Source: Rhodoferax sp.
GTDB lineage: Bacteria; Pseudomonadota; Gammaproteobacteria; Burkholderiales; Burkholderiaceae_C
Assembly: GCA_008015235.1 (NCBI GenBank)
Contig: SSFF01000004.1
Location: 186,001 to 250,000 of the forward strand
Direction of reading: 5' to 3'
Length of the DNA: 64,000 nucleotides
This document shows, piece by piece, positions 25,986-35,228 of the stretch. A program made the position numbers and the translations under genes. The first letter of the stretch is position 1. Each line of letters starts with the position of its first letter. The notes beneath the pieces are model-generated. The model was given only the letters and a program-made list of their open reading frames with translations, searched no databases and was not told the origin of the DNA.

Positions 25986-26738
25986 CTACTTCTGCAGGTA
26001 CTTGTCGTAAATCGCCTTGAAGCGCCCGTTCTTCTTGATCTGCGCCAGCCCGTAGTTGAAGTCGTCGCGTATCGCCTTGCTGTGGAACACCGGTCGATAG
26101 TCTTGGGGGTTGACCTTCACGAACACATGCTCGGTCACGGGCAGCAACGGCTAGCCGGTTTCGTGCTCGATCTGGTTGGCGTGGTAGCGGTAGATGTAGC
26201 TGTCACTCAGCACTACGTCGTAGCGCTGCTTGTCCAGGGTCTGCACCTGCAGCTCCTGGTTGGCCTGCTCGAAGTACTGCCCGCGCTGGTTCACGGCGTT
26301 GAGCCAGGTGGGGAAGCGCTTGACGGCCCCCTGGAAGGACAACACGGTCAGTCCGTCCAGATCCTGGGGTTGGTGAATGTGCAGGTTGCGGTGCTTGAGC
26401 GTGATCAATACGTTGTCGTACACCCCCGCCGGGTCGCCATAAAAGCCACCATGGGGCTTCATGTCTTCGCCCAGGTCGGTCATGGCGGCGTCGACCTTCT
26501 TGTACTTGAACTCGAAGGGTACCCGGGCCAGCGGGACATAGACAGGCTTGAGCTGGTGTCCGCGCACCGCCAGGGCCTCACCGATGACCTCCAACTCGAT
26601 GCCCGAATTGGTTTCCGGAAAGCAGTAGGGGGCGATCTTTTCGCCAAAGGCCATGACCACCGTGGCGCTGTGCGCCGCCGCCAGGGGCAGCGCGCACAGC
26701 AGGGCGGTCAGACCGTGTTGCAGGGAAAAGCGTGCCAT
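25986..26738 (-). pseudogene. Periplasmic substrate-binding protein (SBP_bac_3 type) with in-frame amber stop
   Basis: The gene reads 251 codons from ATG 26738 (perfect GGAGGTGAC ribosome site) to TAG 25986. Codon 196, at 26151-26153, is TAG, and the reading frame continues in the same family on the far side (EHVFVKVNPQDYRPVFHSKAIRDDFN, ending IYDKYLQK). The N-terminal part has a signal peptide (ALPLAAAHS) and the amino-acid-type binding fold (GIELEVIGEALAVRG, AAMTDLGEDMKPHGGFYGD). The context HETG-stop-PLLP suggests a CAG-to-TAG change. The shortened 195-residue product lacks the last lobe segment. The break is recent, because the downstream part has not decayed. Confidence 0.85.
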
Positions 26739-26824
26739 GGTGTCACCTCCTGGACCAGCGGTCCGTGAACCGACAAGACGGCCACCACGGTAGCACAGAC
26801 CCAGGTACCGCGCCAGTGCGGTGC

Positions 26825-27625
26825 TCAGGCGCCCATGTTGCGCAGCGCCGCCTCCACGGCCGCTGCGGTGGCCAACGGTTTTTCCATGGGAAAAAGGTGG
26901 CTGCCGTCGAGCATCATGGTGCGACCCTTGGTGACGCGCTCCACCATGTCCATGCCGACCTGGCGCCGTTCCACCGAGTGGCTGCCACCGATGAAGGTGA
27001 CCGGACATTTGAGCGCATGGCGGCGCAGGTAGGCCGGCAGGTGGTCGGGAATGGTGTTGTAGAAGCGCGTTTCCACCTCGCGGTCGAAGCTGAGCACGCG
27101 CTTGCCGTCCACCTCTTGGGTACCGTAGGCAGCGTAATCGCGCAGCACCTGTTCGTCCCATTTGGCAAAGGCGCGCTTGTGACGGAAGTGTTCCATCACT
27201 GCATCGGTGTCGGGCCAGCTGTTGCGCCGCTTGCGGCTCACGGCGCCGGGCGAGAAACGGCCCAGGGCCGGGAAGTTCTTGGCCACGCCCATGGCGGTGG
27301 ATTTCCAGCCGCCCAGGATGGGCGAGTCGAGCATGACCACGCCGCGCACCAGTGCCGGGTGCCGTGCTGCGCTCATGATGCTCAGGATGCCGCCCAGTGA
27401 ATGCCCCACCAGCCAGACTGGCCGGCCCTGGTGCTGGGCTACCTGTTCCTGCACGAACTCGGACAGTTCCTCTTCGATGTGGGTCCAGTTGTCGGTGACC
27501 GGGAAGCGCGGGTTGTGGCCGAATTTTTCGATGGCCCGCACATCGAAGCCGCGCTCGCGCAGCGAGTCGAGCAGCACCGAGTAGGTACTGGCCGGGAAAC
27601 TGTTGCCATGGGAAAAGACAATCAT
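26825..27625 (-). CDS. Alpha/beta-hydrolase coupled to Anbu protease
   Basis: The protein has 266 residues. MIVFSHGNSFPASTY supplies the oxyanion HGN, GHSLGGILSIMSAARHP holds the nucleophile serine, SPILGGWKST follows, and LDGSHLFPMEKP near the C-terminus carries the catalytic histidine. The start codon shares a base with the stop of the Anbu gene (TGATG), so translation is coupled. The substrate is unknown. It resembles general soluble hydrolases or thioesterases of proteobacteria. Confidence 0.85.
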   Translation of the reverse strand: MIVFSHGNSFPASTYSVLLDSLRERGFDVRAIEKFGHNPRFPVTDNWTHIEEELSEFVQEQVAQHQGRPVWLVGHSLGGILSIMSAARHPALVRGVVMLDSPILGGWKSTAMGVAKNFPALGRFSPGAVSRKRRNSWPDTDAVMEHFRHKRAFAKWDEQVLRDYAAYGTQEVDGKRVLSFDREVETRFYNTIPDHLPAYLRRHALKCPVTFIGGSHSVERRQVGMDMVERVTKGRTMMLDGSHLFPMEKPLATAAAVEAALRNMGA

Positions 27626-28452
27626 CAGATCAGGCGTTCGTCTTCGTTGGTGATTTTCTTGAGCGGCAGGCTGCGGGTGCTGCCCAGCATCAGTGGAATG
27701 TTGGTCTGTTCGCCATTCCAGCTGGGGTCTTCAATGCCGTCGAACACTTCGCGCAGCTTCTGGCCCCAGGTGTCGTGCAGCATGCGGAAGTAGGGGTTGT
27801 GCTCGTCGATGCAGACCACGCGGTCACTTTGGTAGGTGTCGGCCTCGTAGACCACCATGTCCATGGGCAGGCCCACCGACAGGTTGGACTTGAGCGTGGA
27901 GTCCATGGACACCAAGGCACACTTGGCGGCTTCGTCCAGCGGCGTGTGCGGTGTGATGACGCGGTCGAGCACGGGCTTGCCGTATTTGGACTCGCCAATC
28001 TGGAAGTAGGGGGTTTCGGGCGTGGCTTCGATGAAGTTGCCGGGTGAATACACTTGGAACAGGCGCATGCCCTCGCCCTGGATCTGGCCACCGAAGATGA
28101 GCGACACATTGAAGTCGACCCCGGTCTTGGCCAGCGCTGCGGCATCGCGCTCGTGCACGCGGCGGATGGCCGAACCCAGCACCCGTGCGGCATCGAACAT
28201 GCTCTTGGCATTCCAGATGGTGATGCCCTCGTCATCCGGGTGGTCCTTGAGCTTTTCCACCTGCAGGATTTCGCGCACCGACTGCGAGATGCTCAGGTTG
28301 CCGGCCGACAGCAGGACCATGAAGCGGTCGCCCGGCTTCTCGTAGACGATCATCTTGCGGAAGGTGCTGATCTGGTCGAGCCCGGCGTTGGTGCGGGAGT
28401 CGGACAGGAACACCAGTCCGGCATTGAGTTTGATGGCGACGCAATAGGTCAT
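27625..28452 (-). CDS. Anbu proteasome-type peptidase
   Basis: The protein has 275 residues beginning MTYCVAIKLNAGLVFLSDSRTNAG. Thr2 after the initiator methionine, Asp18 and Lys34 (FRKMIVY) match the active-site positions of 20S-proteasome-like Anbu subunits, which assemble into ring or helical peptidase particles. The length and the GITIWNAKSMFDAARVLG and FGGQIQGEGMRLFQVYSPGNFI blocks fit the family. Anbu genes in other bacteria usually sit with alpha-E, transglutaminase-like and ATP-grasp genes. None of those is here; instead it is coupled to a hydrolase. Confidence 0.88.
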   Translation of the reverse strand: MTYCVAIKLNAGLVFLSDSRTNAGLDQISTFRKMIVYEKPGDRFMVLLSAGNLSISQSVREILQVEKLKDHPDDEGITIWNAKSMFDAARVLGSAIRRVHERDAAALAKTGVDFNVSLIFGGQIQGEGMRLFQVYSPGNFIEATPETPYFQIGESKYGKPVLDRVITPHTPLDEAAKCALVSMDSTLKSNLSVGLPMDMVVYEADTYQSDRVVCIDEHNPYFRMLHDTWGQKLREVFDGIEDPSWNGEQTNIPLMLGSTRSLPLKKITNEDERLI

Positions 28453-28579
28453 GGGGAAGGCGCGGCAAAAAGGCAAACCGCAAGTGTATCGGCTGGCGAG
28501 CTACCTTGGCCTACGGGGGCAGCGCGCCAGCCTGGGGTGGAGGGAGTGGGGCCGGTGGTGTCAGGAGCCTCGTCGGTGT

Positions 28580-29938
28580 TCAGGCTCCCCCTGATTTGCC
28601 CAGACCGTGTTTCTTCAGCTTGTCGAGCAAGGTGGTCTTGGGGGTTTGCAGGTATTTGGCCGCCAAAGTCACATTGCCGTCGTGCAACTTGAGTGCCTCT
28701 TCAATCAGACTGCGCTCAAACCGGTCTACGCTGTGCGACAGGCTGGCTTGCGCTTCGGGTGCCGTGCCGGTGTTGGCGTCTTGCAGCGGTGTTTTCCACT
28801 GGGGGCCCACGCCAAGCACCATGGCATCGGCCACGTTGCGCAGTTCGCGCACGTTGCCGGGCCAGTCGGCCTGGGTGAGCTGGAGCATTTGCGCCGCCGA
28901 CACGGTGGGCTGGGGGCGTCCGTAGCGGCTGGAGGCCAGCAGCATGAAATGTTCCAGCAGCACCGGGATGTCCTCGCGGCGCTCGCGCAGGGGCGGCAGT
29001 TCGATGTTGACCACGTTGAGGCGGTACACCAGGTCGGCGCGGAAGGTGCCCGCCTGGGCACGTGCCAGCAGATCGTCCTTGGTGGCGGCCACGACGCGCA
29101 CGTCCACGGGAATGGTCTGGTTGGAGCCCAGCCGTTCCAGGCTGCGCTCTTGCAGCACGCGCAGCAGTTTGATCTGCACGCCCATGGGCATGCTTTCGAG
29201 TTCATCGAGGAACAGGGTGCCACCATTGGCGTGTTCGATGCGCCCAATGCGGCGCTTCTGCGCGCCGGTAAAGGCGCCGGGCTCATGGCCGAAGAGTTCG
29301 CTGTCGAGCAGGGTGTCGGGCAGGCCGCCGCAGTTGAGTGCCACATAGGGGGCCTTGCTGCGGCGGGAGTGGTCATGCAGTGCCCGCGCCACCACTTCCT
29401 TGCCGGTGCCGGTTTCGCCGCGAATCAGTACGTCCACGGGCGAGTCGGCCACGTCCAGCACCAGTGCGCGCACGCGCTGTATGGCCGCCGTATTGCCCAC
29501 GAGCTGGCCCTCCAGGCCTTCGTGCAGCGACAGTACGCGGCGCAGCTGGGCCACTTCCAGGGTCAGGCGGCGTTTTTCCAGCGCACGCTGGACGACTTCG
29601 ACCAGGTGTTCGGACGAGAACGGCTTGGGAATGAAGTCGTAGGCACCGTTGCGCATGGCCTGCACCGCGAGGTTCACATCGCCGTGGCCGGTGATCATGA
29701 TGACGGGCAGGTCGGGGTCGATGGCACTGACTTCCTGGATGACACGCAGGCCGTCGGCACCAGGCAAGCGCATGTCGGTGACGACCACGCCGTGCAGGCC
29801 CGCTTGCAGGTGTGGAAAAAGGCCTTCGGCGGAATCGAAAGCCTTGACCGCAATGTCGGCCAGTTGCAGGGCCTGCACACACCCGAGCTGGACAGCAGCG
29901 TCGTCTTCCACCAGGTAAACAGTCAGTGCTTGGTTCAT
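28580..29938 (-). CDS. Sigma-54-dependent response regulator, DctD/AauR-like
   Basis: The protein has 452 residues from MNQALTVYLVEDD. Receiver: VTDMRLPGADGL holds the phospho-acceptor aspartate. AAA+ domain: Walker A GETGTGKE, the sigma-54-contacting GAFTGA loop and Walker B GGTLFLDELES. A C-terminal Fis-type helix-turn-helix (LKLHDGNVTLAAKYLQTPKTTLLDKLKKHG) completes the DctD architecture. It sits at the end of a same-strand run with a DctB-like kinase and a glutamate-type ABC transporter, and a consensus sigma-54 promoter heads that run. This is the arrangement of the AauR/AauS system for acidic amino acids in Pseudomonas, so that role is preferred over C4-dicarboxylates. The gene's start overlaps the kinase stop (ATGA). 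Confidence 0.92.
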   Translation of the reverse strand: MNQALTVYLVEDDAAVQLGCVQALQLADIAVKAFDSAEGLFPHLQAGLHGVVVTDMRLPGADGLRVIQEVSAIDPDLPVIMITGHGDVNLAVQAMRNGAYDFIPKPFSSEHLVEVVQRALEKRRLTLEVAQLRRVLSLHEGLEGQLVGNTAAIQRVRALVLDVADSPVDVLIRGETGTGKEVVARALHDHSRRSKAPYVALNCGGLPDTLLDSELFGHEPGAFTGAQKRRIGRIEHANGGTLFLDELESMPMGVQIKLLRVLQERSLERLGSNQTIPVDVRVVAATKDDLLARAQAGTFRADLVYRLNVVNIELPPLRERREDIPVLLEHFMLLASSRYGRPQPTVSAAQMLQLTQADWPGNVRELRNVADAMVLGVGPQWKTPLQDANTGTAPEAQASLSHSVDRFERSLIEEALKLHDGNVTLAAKYLQTPKTTLLDKLKKHGLGKSGGA

Positions 29939-31833
29939 TGCGGGGTGCTCGGGGTGGCAAGTGGAATGGTCAGGGTAAAGCATGCGCCCGCGCCAGCGGT
30001 GTTGCTGGCCTGCAGGTCACCCCCGAATTCTGCTGCAATGTCACGGCAGATCACCAGCCCCAGGCCCAGTCCGGCCCCGCTGGGCTTGGTGGTGTAGAAA
30101 GGTTGGAACAGGTTTTCCATGTCTTTGGCGTCCAGGCCTTTGCCGCTGTCCTTCACGTCGATGGCCAGGCATTCCTTGCCTTGCAGCAGGGTGGGGCGGG
30201 CATGGATTTGCAAGTGCTTGCGCGGGGCGTCGCGCAACGCGTCCAGCGCGTTGGCCACCAGGTTGACGAGGACTTGCTCCAGGCGGTTGGCATCGCACCA
30301 CACGGTCCATTGGCCCACGGGGCACTGGTTTTCCACTTGCACCTGCTCGTGGCGCATGCGCAGTTGAAACAGGAAAAGGGCCTGGGCCACCACCCTGCCT
30401 GCATCAGTGGTTGTGGGGGTGGCTTCCGATTTGCGGGCAAAGCCTTTGAGGGGTTCGATGATGCTGGCCATCTGCCCGACCAGGCGGGTGACGATGGACA
30501 GGTTGTCTTGCGCGGCGTCGAGTTTGCCGCGGCGCAAGAATTCGGCGGCATTGCCCGACAGGGTGCGAATGCCGCCCAGCGGCTGGGTCAGCTCGTGCGT
30601 AATGCTGGCCGCTAGCTGGCCCAGCACGGCCATCTTGCCGGCATGCACCAGTTCGTCCTGGGCCGAACGCAGGTTTTTTTCGGTGAGCTGGCGTTCGCTG
30701 ACCTCCTTGCGCAGCAAGGTATTGGCGTCGGTGAGTTCCTGCGTGCGCCGGGCAACTTCTTGTTCCAGATCGGCATTGACCTGTTCCAGCAGCCACTTGG
30801 CGTGCTGCTTTTGGCGTTCGGTACGCCTGCGCTGTACCAGGTACAGGCACAGCAGTACCACCACCAGCACCACCAGGGCTCCTCCGGTGGCTTCGAGCAG
30901 GGCTTGCTGGCGCACGCTTGCCAGGTTGGTAAACGTCAAGACCCGCCAGTCCATGCCATCGAGCGCACGGCCCAGCACCACATAGCCTGCTGCACTCGGG
31001 GTCAAGCCATTGGCCATGCTGTCGGCGTTTTTGCCGACGGAGATAAACCCCTGCACTTCCTGGCTTTCTTCGTCCAGGGCCAGGTGTACGTTCAATGGAA
31101 AGTCCTGCAGGCGCAGGGTGGCATAGGTGCGCGAGAGCTGCAGGTCCACCTGCTGCTCGGGAGTCAGCGGCTCCATGGCGGTGTAGCGCCATGTCGGTTG
31201 CGACGAGAGTATGACCACCTGGTTGGCATCGGTGACCAGGGCCGGCGCACCCAGCATGGCCCAGGTCTGCTCCAGCGCAGCCAGCCCGATCTTGATTGCG
31301 GCGACCCCAACGACGCTGGAGCCGTCATAGATCGGATGGGCTGCGAAGTACCCGGCTTGCCCCCCGGTACCGATGGCGAAGTGGCGAGTGGAGCGGCCGG
31401 CCAAGGATTCCAGGAAATAGGGGCGGTAGCCGACATCGTTGCCCAGCTTGCTGTCATCGGCTTTGTCGGGGTTGCTGGAGGCGCGTACGACGCCACGGGT
31501 GTCCAGCACAAATACTGCTTCGCTGCCCAGGTGGGCATTGAGACGGGCCAGGTAGTCGTTGGCAATTTTTGCGTGGCTGGCACTGGGGTCGCGCAGCAAG
31601 CGGACCACGCTCGGGTGCAGCCCGATGGTGGCGGGCACCGGCTCCAGCCTGCGCACCCGCGCCTCGACCACCGAGGCAAACAAATCCAGACGGCTATTGG
31701 AGGTTTCCTTGAGTGCGGCCGTACCCCGGTGAAAGCTGCGCTGGTAGACCACGGTTCCCACCGTCGCCATGAGCAGCATGGCCGCGGCAACCAGCACCCA
31801 GCCGCGCAGGGCCCATGCCGGCAGCTGGGGCAT
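29935..31833 (-). CDS. DctB/AauS-like sensor histidine kinase
   Basis: The protein has about 632 residues from ATG 31833; upstream in-frame GTG 31884 and TTG 31899 are possible but less likely. TM1 (GWVLVAAAMLLMATVGTVVY) is followed by a periplasmic double-Cache sensor (about residues 45-290), TM2 (GGALVVLVVVLLCLYLV), a coiled coil (QVNADLEQEVARRTQELTDAN), the histidine box AASITHELTQPLGGIRTL and a C-terminal ATPase with LVNLVANALDALRD, DSGKGLD and GAGLGLGLVICRDI. Partner of the response regulator directly downstream. The ligand is probably an acidic amino acid or dicarboxylate. Confidence 0.9.
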   Translation of the reverse strand: MPQLPAWALRGWVLVAAAMLLMATVGTVVYQRSFHRGTAALKETSNSRLDLFASVVEARVRRLEPVPATIGLHPSVVRLLRDPSASHAKIANDYLARLNAHLGSEAVFVLDTRGVVRASSNPDKADDSKLGNDVGYRPYFLESLAGRSTRHFAIGTGGQAGYFAAHPIYDGSSVVGVAAIKIGLAALEQTWAMLGAPALVTDANQVVILSSQPTWRYTAMEPLTPEQQVDLQLSRTYATLRLQDFPLNVHLALDEESQEVQGFISVGKNADSMANGLTPSAAGYVVLGRALDGMDWRVLTFTNLASVRQQALLEATGGALVVLVVVLLCLYLVQRRRTERQKQHAKWLLEQVNADLEQEVARRTQELTDANTLLRKEVSERQLTEKNLRSAQDELVHAGKMAVLGQLAASITHELTQPLGGIRTLSGNAAEFLRRGKLDAAQDNLSIVTRLVGQMASIIEPLKGFARKSEATPTTTDAGRVVAQALFLFQLRMRHEQVQVENQCPVGQWTVWCDANRLEQVLVNLVANALDALRDAPRKHLQIHARPTLLQGKECLAIDVKDSGKGLDAKDMENLFQPFYTTKPSGAGLGLGLVICRDIAAEFGGDLQASNTAGAGACFTLTIPLATPSTPQ

Positions 31834-32037
31834 TTTTGAGTCTGGGGCCTCGGATGTGCTGGGGGGAGGGATAAGTGTCTCCACGAACGATGGCGGCAAG
31901 TCTATAGGAGCGTCTGGTGTCGTGGTGTGGCCAGCAAACTGGCCACCTCACCGCGATAGCTGCCGCAGGCTGAGGTCAGCTGTGGCCACGCGGTTTCCTT
32001 GTCAGGACAGAGGCTGTGGCCGCTGCGGGGAAGGGGC

Positions 32038-32772
32038 CTAGTGCTGCAGAATTTTGCTCAGGAAGTCCTTGGCGCGTGGGGAACGTGCCTCGGGATTGCC
32101 GAAGAATTCGTCCTTGCTGCAGTCTTCCACGATCTGGCCTTTGTCCATGAAGATGACGCGGTGGCTGACGCGCTTGGCAAAGCCCATTTCGTGGGTGACG
32201 CACATCATGGTCATGCCTTCGTTGGCCAGCTGCACCATCACATCGAGCACCTCGCCCACCATTTCGGGGTCGAGCGCCGAAGTGGGTTCGTCGAACAGCA
32301 TGACGATGGGGTCCATGCTCAGCGCGCGGGCAATGGCCACGCGCTGCTGCTGGCCGCCGGAGAGCTGGCCCGGGAACTTGTCCTTGTGCGCCATCAGGCC
32401 CACGCGGTCGAGCATCTTGAGGCCGCGCGCCTTGGCATCGTCCGGTGTGCGTCCCAGTACCTTGATTTGCGCCAGGGTCAGGTTTTCCGTGACAGACAGG
32501 TGGGGGAACAGCTCGAAGTGCTGGAACACCATGCCCACATGGCTGCGCAGCTGGGGCAGGTTGGTCTTGGGGTCGGCAATGGAGATGCCATTGACGGTGA
32601 TGTCGCCTTTCTGGATGGGTTCCAGTGCATTGACGGTCTTGATGAGTGTCGACTTGCCTGAGCCCGAGGGGCCGCAGACGACGACCACTTCGCCCTTCTG
32701 GATGGAGGTGGTGCAGTCGGTCAGCACCTGGAAGCTGCCGTACCACTTGGAAACGTTTTGGATCTGGATCAT
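32038..32772 (-). CDS. gltL: Glutamate/aspartate ABC transporter ATP-binding protein
   Basis: The protein has 244 residues. Walker [10 protein letters not shown], signature [15 protein letters not shown], Walker [18 protein letters not shown] and [11 protein letters not shown] place it in the polar-amino-acid (GltL/GlnQ) branch. It energises the GltJK permease pair encoded just upstream on the same strand (14-base gap). About 200 bases separate its stop from the kinase gene. Confidence 0.95.
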   Translation of the reverse strand: MIQIQNVSKWYGSFQVLTDCTTSIQKGEVVVVCGPSGSGKSTLIKTVNALEPIQKGDITVNGISIADPKTNLPQLRSHVGMVFQHFELFPHLSVTENLTLAQIKVLGRTPDDAKARGLKMLDRVGLMAHKDKFPGQLSGGQQQRVAIARALSMDPIVMLFDEPTSALDPEMVGEVLDVMVQLANEGMTMMCVTHEMGFAKRVSHRVIFMDKGQIVEDCSKDEFFGNPEARSPRAKDFLSKILQH

Positions 32773-32786
32773 GGTGTGGGGGTCTT

Positions 32787-33452
32787 TCAGCGGATGATGG
32801 CAATCTTCTTCTGCAGGCGACGCACGAGCATGGACAGCGCAAAGCAGATGGCGAAATAGACGATGGCGGCAAGCAGATAGGTTTCCACCGGGCGGTTGAA
32901 GTTCTTGCCGACCACTTCAAAGCCCTTGAGCAGGTCGTAGGCGCCAATGGCGTAGACCAGCGAGGTGTCCTGGAACAGGATGATGGTTTGCGTGAGCAGT
33001 ACCGGCAGCATGTTGCGGAAGGCCTGCGGCAATACCACCAGTTGCATGGTCTGGCCATAGGTCAGGCCCATGGCATACCCGGCGTAGGTCTGGCCCTTGG
33101 GCACACTTTGTATGCCTGCACGCATGATTTCGGCGTAGTAGGCCGCTTCGAACAGGGTGAAGGTCAGGAAGGCTGAGGCCTCCGCACCGATGGGGCGCCC
33201 AATCATGAACGGCACCAGCAGGAAGAACCACAGGATGACCATCACCAGCGGAATGCTGCGCATGGTGTTGACGTAGAAGGCCGCAGACCACTCCAGTGCC
33301 TTGATGCCGGACAGGCGCATCAGTGCCAGCAAGGTGCCCAGCACAATGCCACCTGCCATGGCCACAAGTGTCAGTACGACCGAGTATTTCAGGCCGCCCC
33401 AGACATAGCTGGCCAGCAGGTCACCCGTGAGAAAACCGAAATCGAGATTCAT
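32787..33452 (-). CDS. gltK: Glutamate/aspartate ABC transporter permease GltK
   Basis: The protein has 221 residues and five or so TM helices. The ABC permease EAA loop is [45 protein letters not shown] is the His/Glu/Gln-type TM region. The start overlaps the gltJ stop by 4 bases. It forms a heterodimeric channel with GltJ. Confidence 0.94.
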   Translation of the reverse strand: MNLDFGFLTGDLLASYVWGGLKYSVVLTLVAMAGGIVLGTLLALMRLSGIKALEWSAAFYVNTMRSIPLVMVILWFFLLVPFMIGRPIGAEASAFLTFTLFEAAYYAEIMRAGIQSVPKGQTYAGYAMGLTYGQTMQLVVLPQAFRNMLPVLLTQTIILFQDTSLVYAIGAYDLLKGFEVVGKNFNRPVETYLLAAIVYFAICFALSMLVRRLQKKIAIIR

Positions 33453-34192
33453 TGCTTGGCCCCCAGAAAGCCCGGTACCCGCACCTGGATTTCAATAAAT
33501 CGTGCCAGTGCAAACACCAGCAGCGAGGAGATGAAGTACAGCAGCGTGACGGCCAAGTAGATTTCGATGCCCTTGGAGGTTTCTTCCGAAGCCTGGCGGG
33601 CAAACATGATCATTTCTGCGATCGAGACGGCAAAGGCCACGGCAGAGTTCTTGATGATGCCCATGGCCTCGCTGGTCAGCGGTGGAATCACCACGCGCAA
33701 TGCCACCGGCAGCAGCACGTAGCGGTAGGTCTGGGCCAGGGTCAAGCCCATGGCCAAGCCTGCGTAGCGCTGGCCTTTGGGCAGGCTTTGAATGCCTGCG
33801 CGTACCTGTTCGGAAATGCGTGCCGAGGTGAAGAAACCAAGCCCGCAAGCCACCAGCACATAGGTCGGCAATTGCTTGATCACGGGGATGAATTCCGGCA
33901 CCACGAAATACCAGAGAAAGACCTGCACCAGTACAGGAATGTTGCGAAACAGCTCGGTCCAGGCTTCGCCAAACAAAGCCAGGCCACGGTGCGGCAGTGT
34001 GCGCATGACGCCGACACAGATGCCCACCACCAATGCCAGTACCAGGGCCAGTGCCGATACGGTCAACGTCCAGCCCCATGCCGACAACAGCCAGTCCAGG
34101 TAGGTGATGTCCCCACCCTTGCCAAAGCAGCCGGTGACGACCTGCTGCTCTATGGTGTCCTTGCAGAACACCTGCCAATCCCAAGTACCCAC
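33449..34192 (-). CDS. gltJ: Glutamate/aspartate ABC transporter permease GltJ
   Basis: The protein has 247 residues. An N-terminal periplasmic stretch (WDWQVFCKDTIEQQVVTGCFGKGGDITYLDWLLSAWG) typical of GltJ precedes the TM region. The EAA-type loop is ISEQVRAGIQSLPKGQRYAGLAMGL. It is separated from the upstream binding-protein gene by a 75-base gap that holds a strong hairpin with a T-run, probably a partial terminator. Confidence 0.94.
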   Translation of the reverse strand: MGTWDWQVFCKDTIEQQVVTGCFGKGGDITYLDWLLSAWGWTLTVSALALVLALVVGICVGVMRTLPHRGLALFGEAWTELFRNIPVLVQVFLWYFVVPEFIPVIKQLPTYVLVACGLGFFTSARISEQVRAGIQSLPKGQRYAGLAMGLTLAQTYRYVLLPVALRVVIPPLTSEAMGIIKNSAVAFAVSIAEMIMFARQASEETSKGIEIYLAVTLLYFISSLLVFALARFIEIQVRVPGFLGAKQ

Positions 34193-34210
34193 AGCGAGTC
34201 CCCCTTGTTA

Positions 34211-34242
34211 AAAAATGCCGTCCGGCCAGTGGCTGGACGGCG
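34211..34242 (-). terminator. Intercistronic attenuator between gltI and gltJ
   Basis: On the minus strand a 12-bp near-perfect stem, GCCGTCCAGCCA / TGGCCGGACGGC with one base between (34218-34242), is followed by A then TTTTTT (34216-34211). Position inside the operon fits partial termination or 3'-end protection that makes binding protein in excess over permease, as known for other ABC uptake operons. Confidence 0.75.
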
Positions 34243-34267
34243 TGTTCACACAATGTCGACCCGCTGC

Positions 34268-35167
34268 TTATTTCTTGGCGTAGTCTTCCATGGGCTTGTC
34301 GTTGGGGGTTGCCCATGCGGCCTTGGTGTTGTCATTGGGTGCCATGCCAACTTTGGTGTTGGAGGGGGGAATGGGTTGCTCGAACCACTTGGACCAAATC
34401 TTGGCGATCTCGCCGGACTTCATCATGGCCTTGATGGAGTTGTCCACGGCGGTCTTGAAGGCAGGGTCGTCCTTGCGAATCATGATGGCAATGGGTTCGG
34501 TGGACAGCACTTCGCCGACGATCTTGAAGTCGGCCGGGCTCTTGGCCTTGGCAATATTGCCTGCCAGGATGGCGCCGTCCATCACGAACGCGTCGGCACG
34601 GCCCGACTCGAGCAGCAGGAAGCTGTCGGCATGGTCCTTGCCGAACACTTCTTCGAAGTTCACGCCGTTGGCACGCTCGTGCTTGCGCAAGGTCTGTACC
34701 GACGTGGTGCCGGTGGTGGTGGCCACTTTTTTGCCGTTGAGCTGGTTGATGGACGTGATGCCGGAGTTGGCCTTGACGGCCATGCGCACTTCTTCCACAA
34801 AGGTGGTGACGGCGAAGGCTACGTCTTTCTGGCGTGTGGCGTTGTTGGTGGTGGAGCCGCATTCAATGTCCACGGTACCGTTTTGCACCAGGGGAATGCG
34901 GTTTTGCGAAGTCACCGGCTGGTATTTGATTTCCAGCTTAGGTAGCGCCAATTGCTTTTGAATGTCAGTCAGCACTTTTTGGCAGATTTCAACGTGGTAA
35001 CCCACGTATTTGCCGTCACCCAGGGTGTAGGAAAGAGAACCCGAAGAGTCACGCACGCCCATGGTCACGGAGGCGCTGTCCTTGATTTTCTTCAGCGTTT
35101 CAGTTTGCTGGGCCGATGCACCAGCGCAGGCCAGGGTGGCTGCAATCACAAGCAGGGTTTTTTTCAT
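34268..35167 (-). CDS. gltI: Glutamate/aspartate ABC transporter substrate-binding protein GltI
   Basis: The protein has 299 residues from MKKTLLVIAATLACAGASAQ, a signal peptide cleaved after ASA. The GltI blocks are intact: SGSLSYTLGDGKYVGYHVEIC, TSQNRIPLVQNGTVDIECGS, KKVATTTGTTSVQTLRKHE and DAFVMDGAILAG. It captures glutamate/aspartate in the periplasm for GltJKL. It is the third of three tandem paralogues and the one closest to the permease genes. It is the only one with a long C-terminal extension (NDNTKAAWATPNDKPMEDYAKK). Confidence 0.95.
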   Translation of the reverse strand: MKKTLLVIAATLACAGASAQQTETLKKIKDSASVTMGVRDSSGSLSYTLGDGKYVGYHVEICQKVLTDIQKQLALPKLEIKYQPVTSQNRIPLVQNGTVDIECGSTTNNATRQKDVAFAVTTFVEEVRMAVKANSGITSINQLNGKKVATTTGTTSVQTLRKHERANGVNFEEVFGKDHADSFLLLESGRADAFVMDGAILAGNIAKAKSPADFKIVGEVLSTEPIAIMIRKDDPAFKTAVDNSIKAMMKSGEIAKIWSKWFEQPIPPSNTKVGMAPNDNTKAAWATPNDKPMEDYAKK

Positions 35168-35228
35168 AAAGACACCTTTTGATGGGAGGGTTGGGGAAAA
35201 AGATAGGCGCACACCGTGCCGTTCACGA

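Noticed and set aside
35167..35228. Second sigma-54 promoter ahead of gltI
   Set aside because: A GG and GC pair is present but spaced 10 instead of 12 bases, and the rest does not match.
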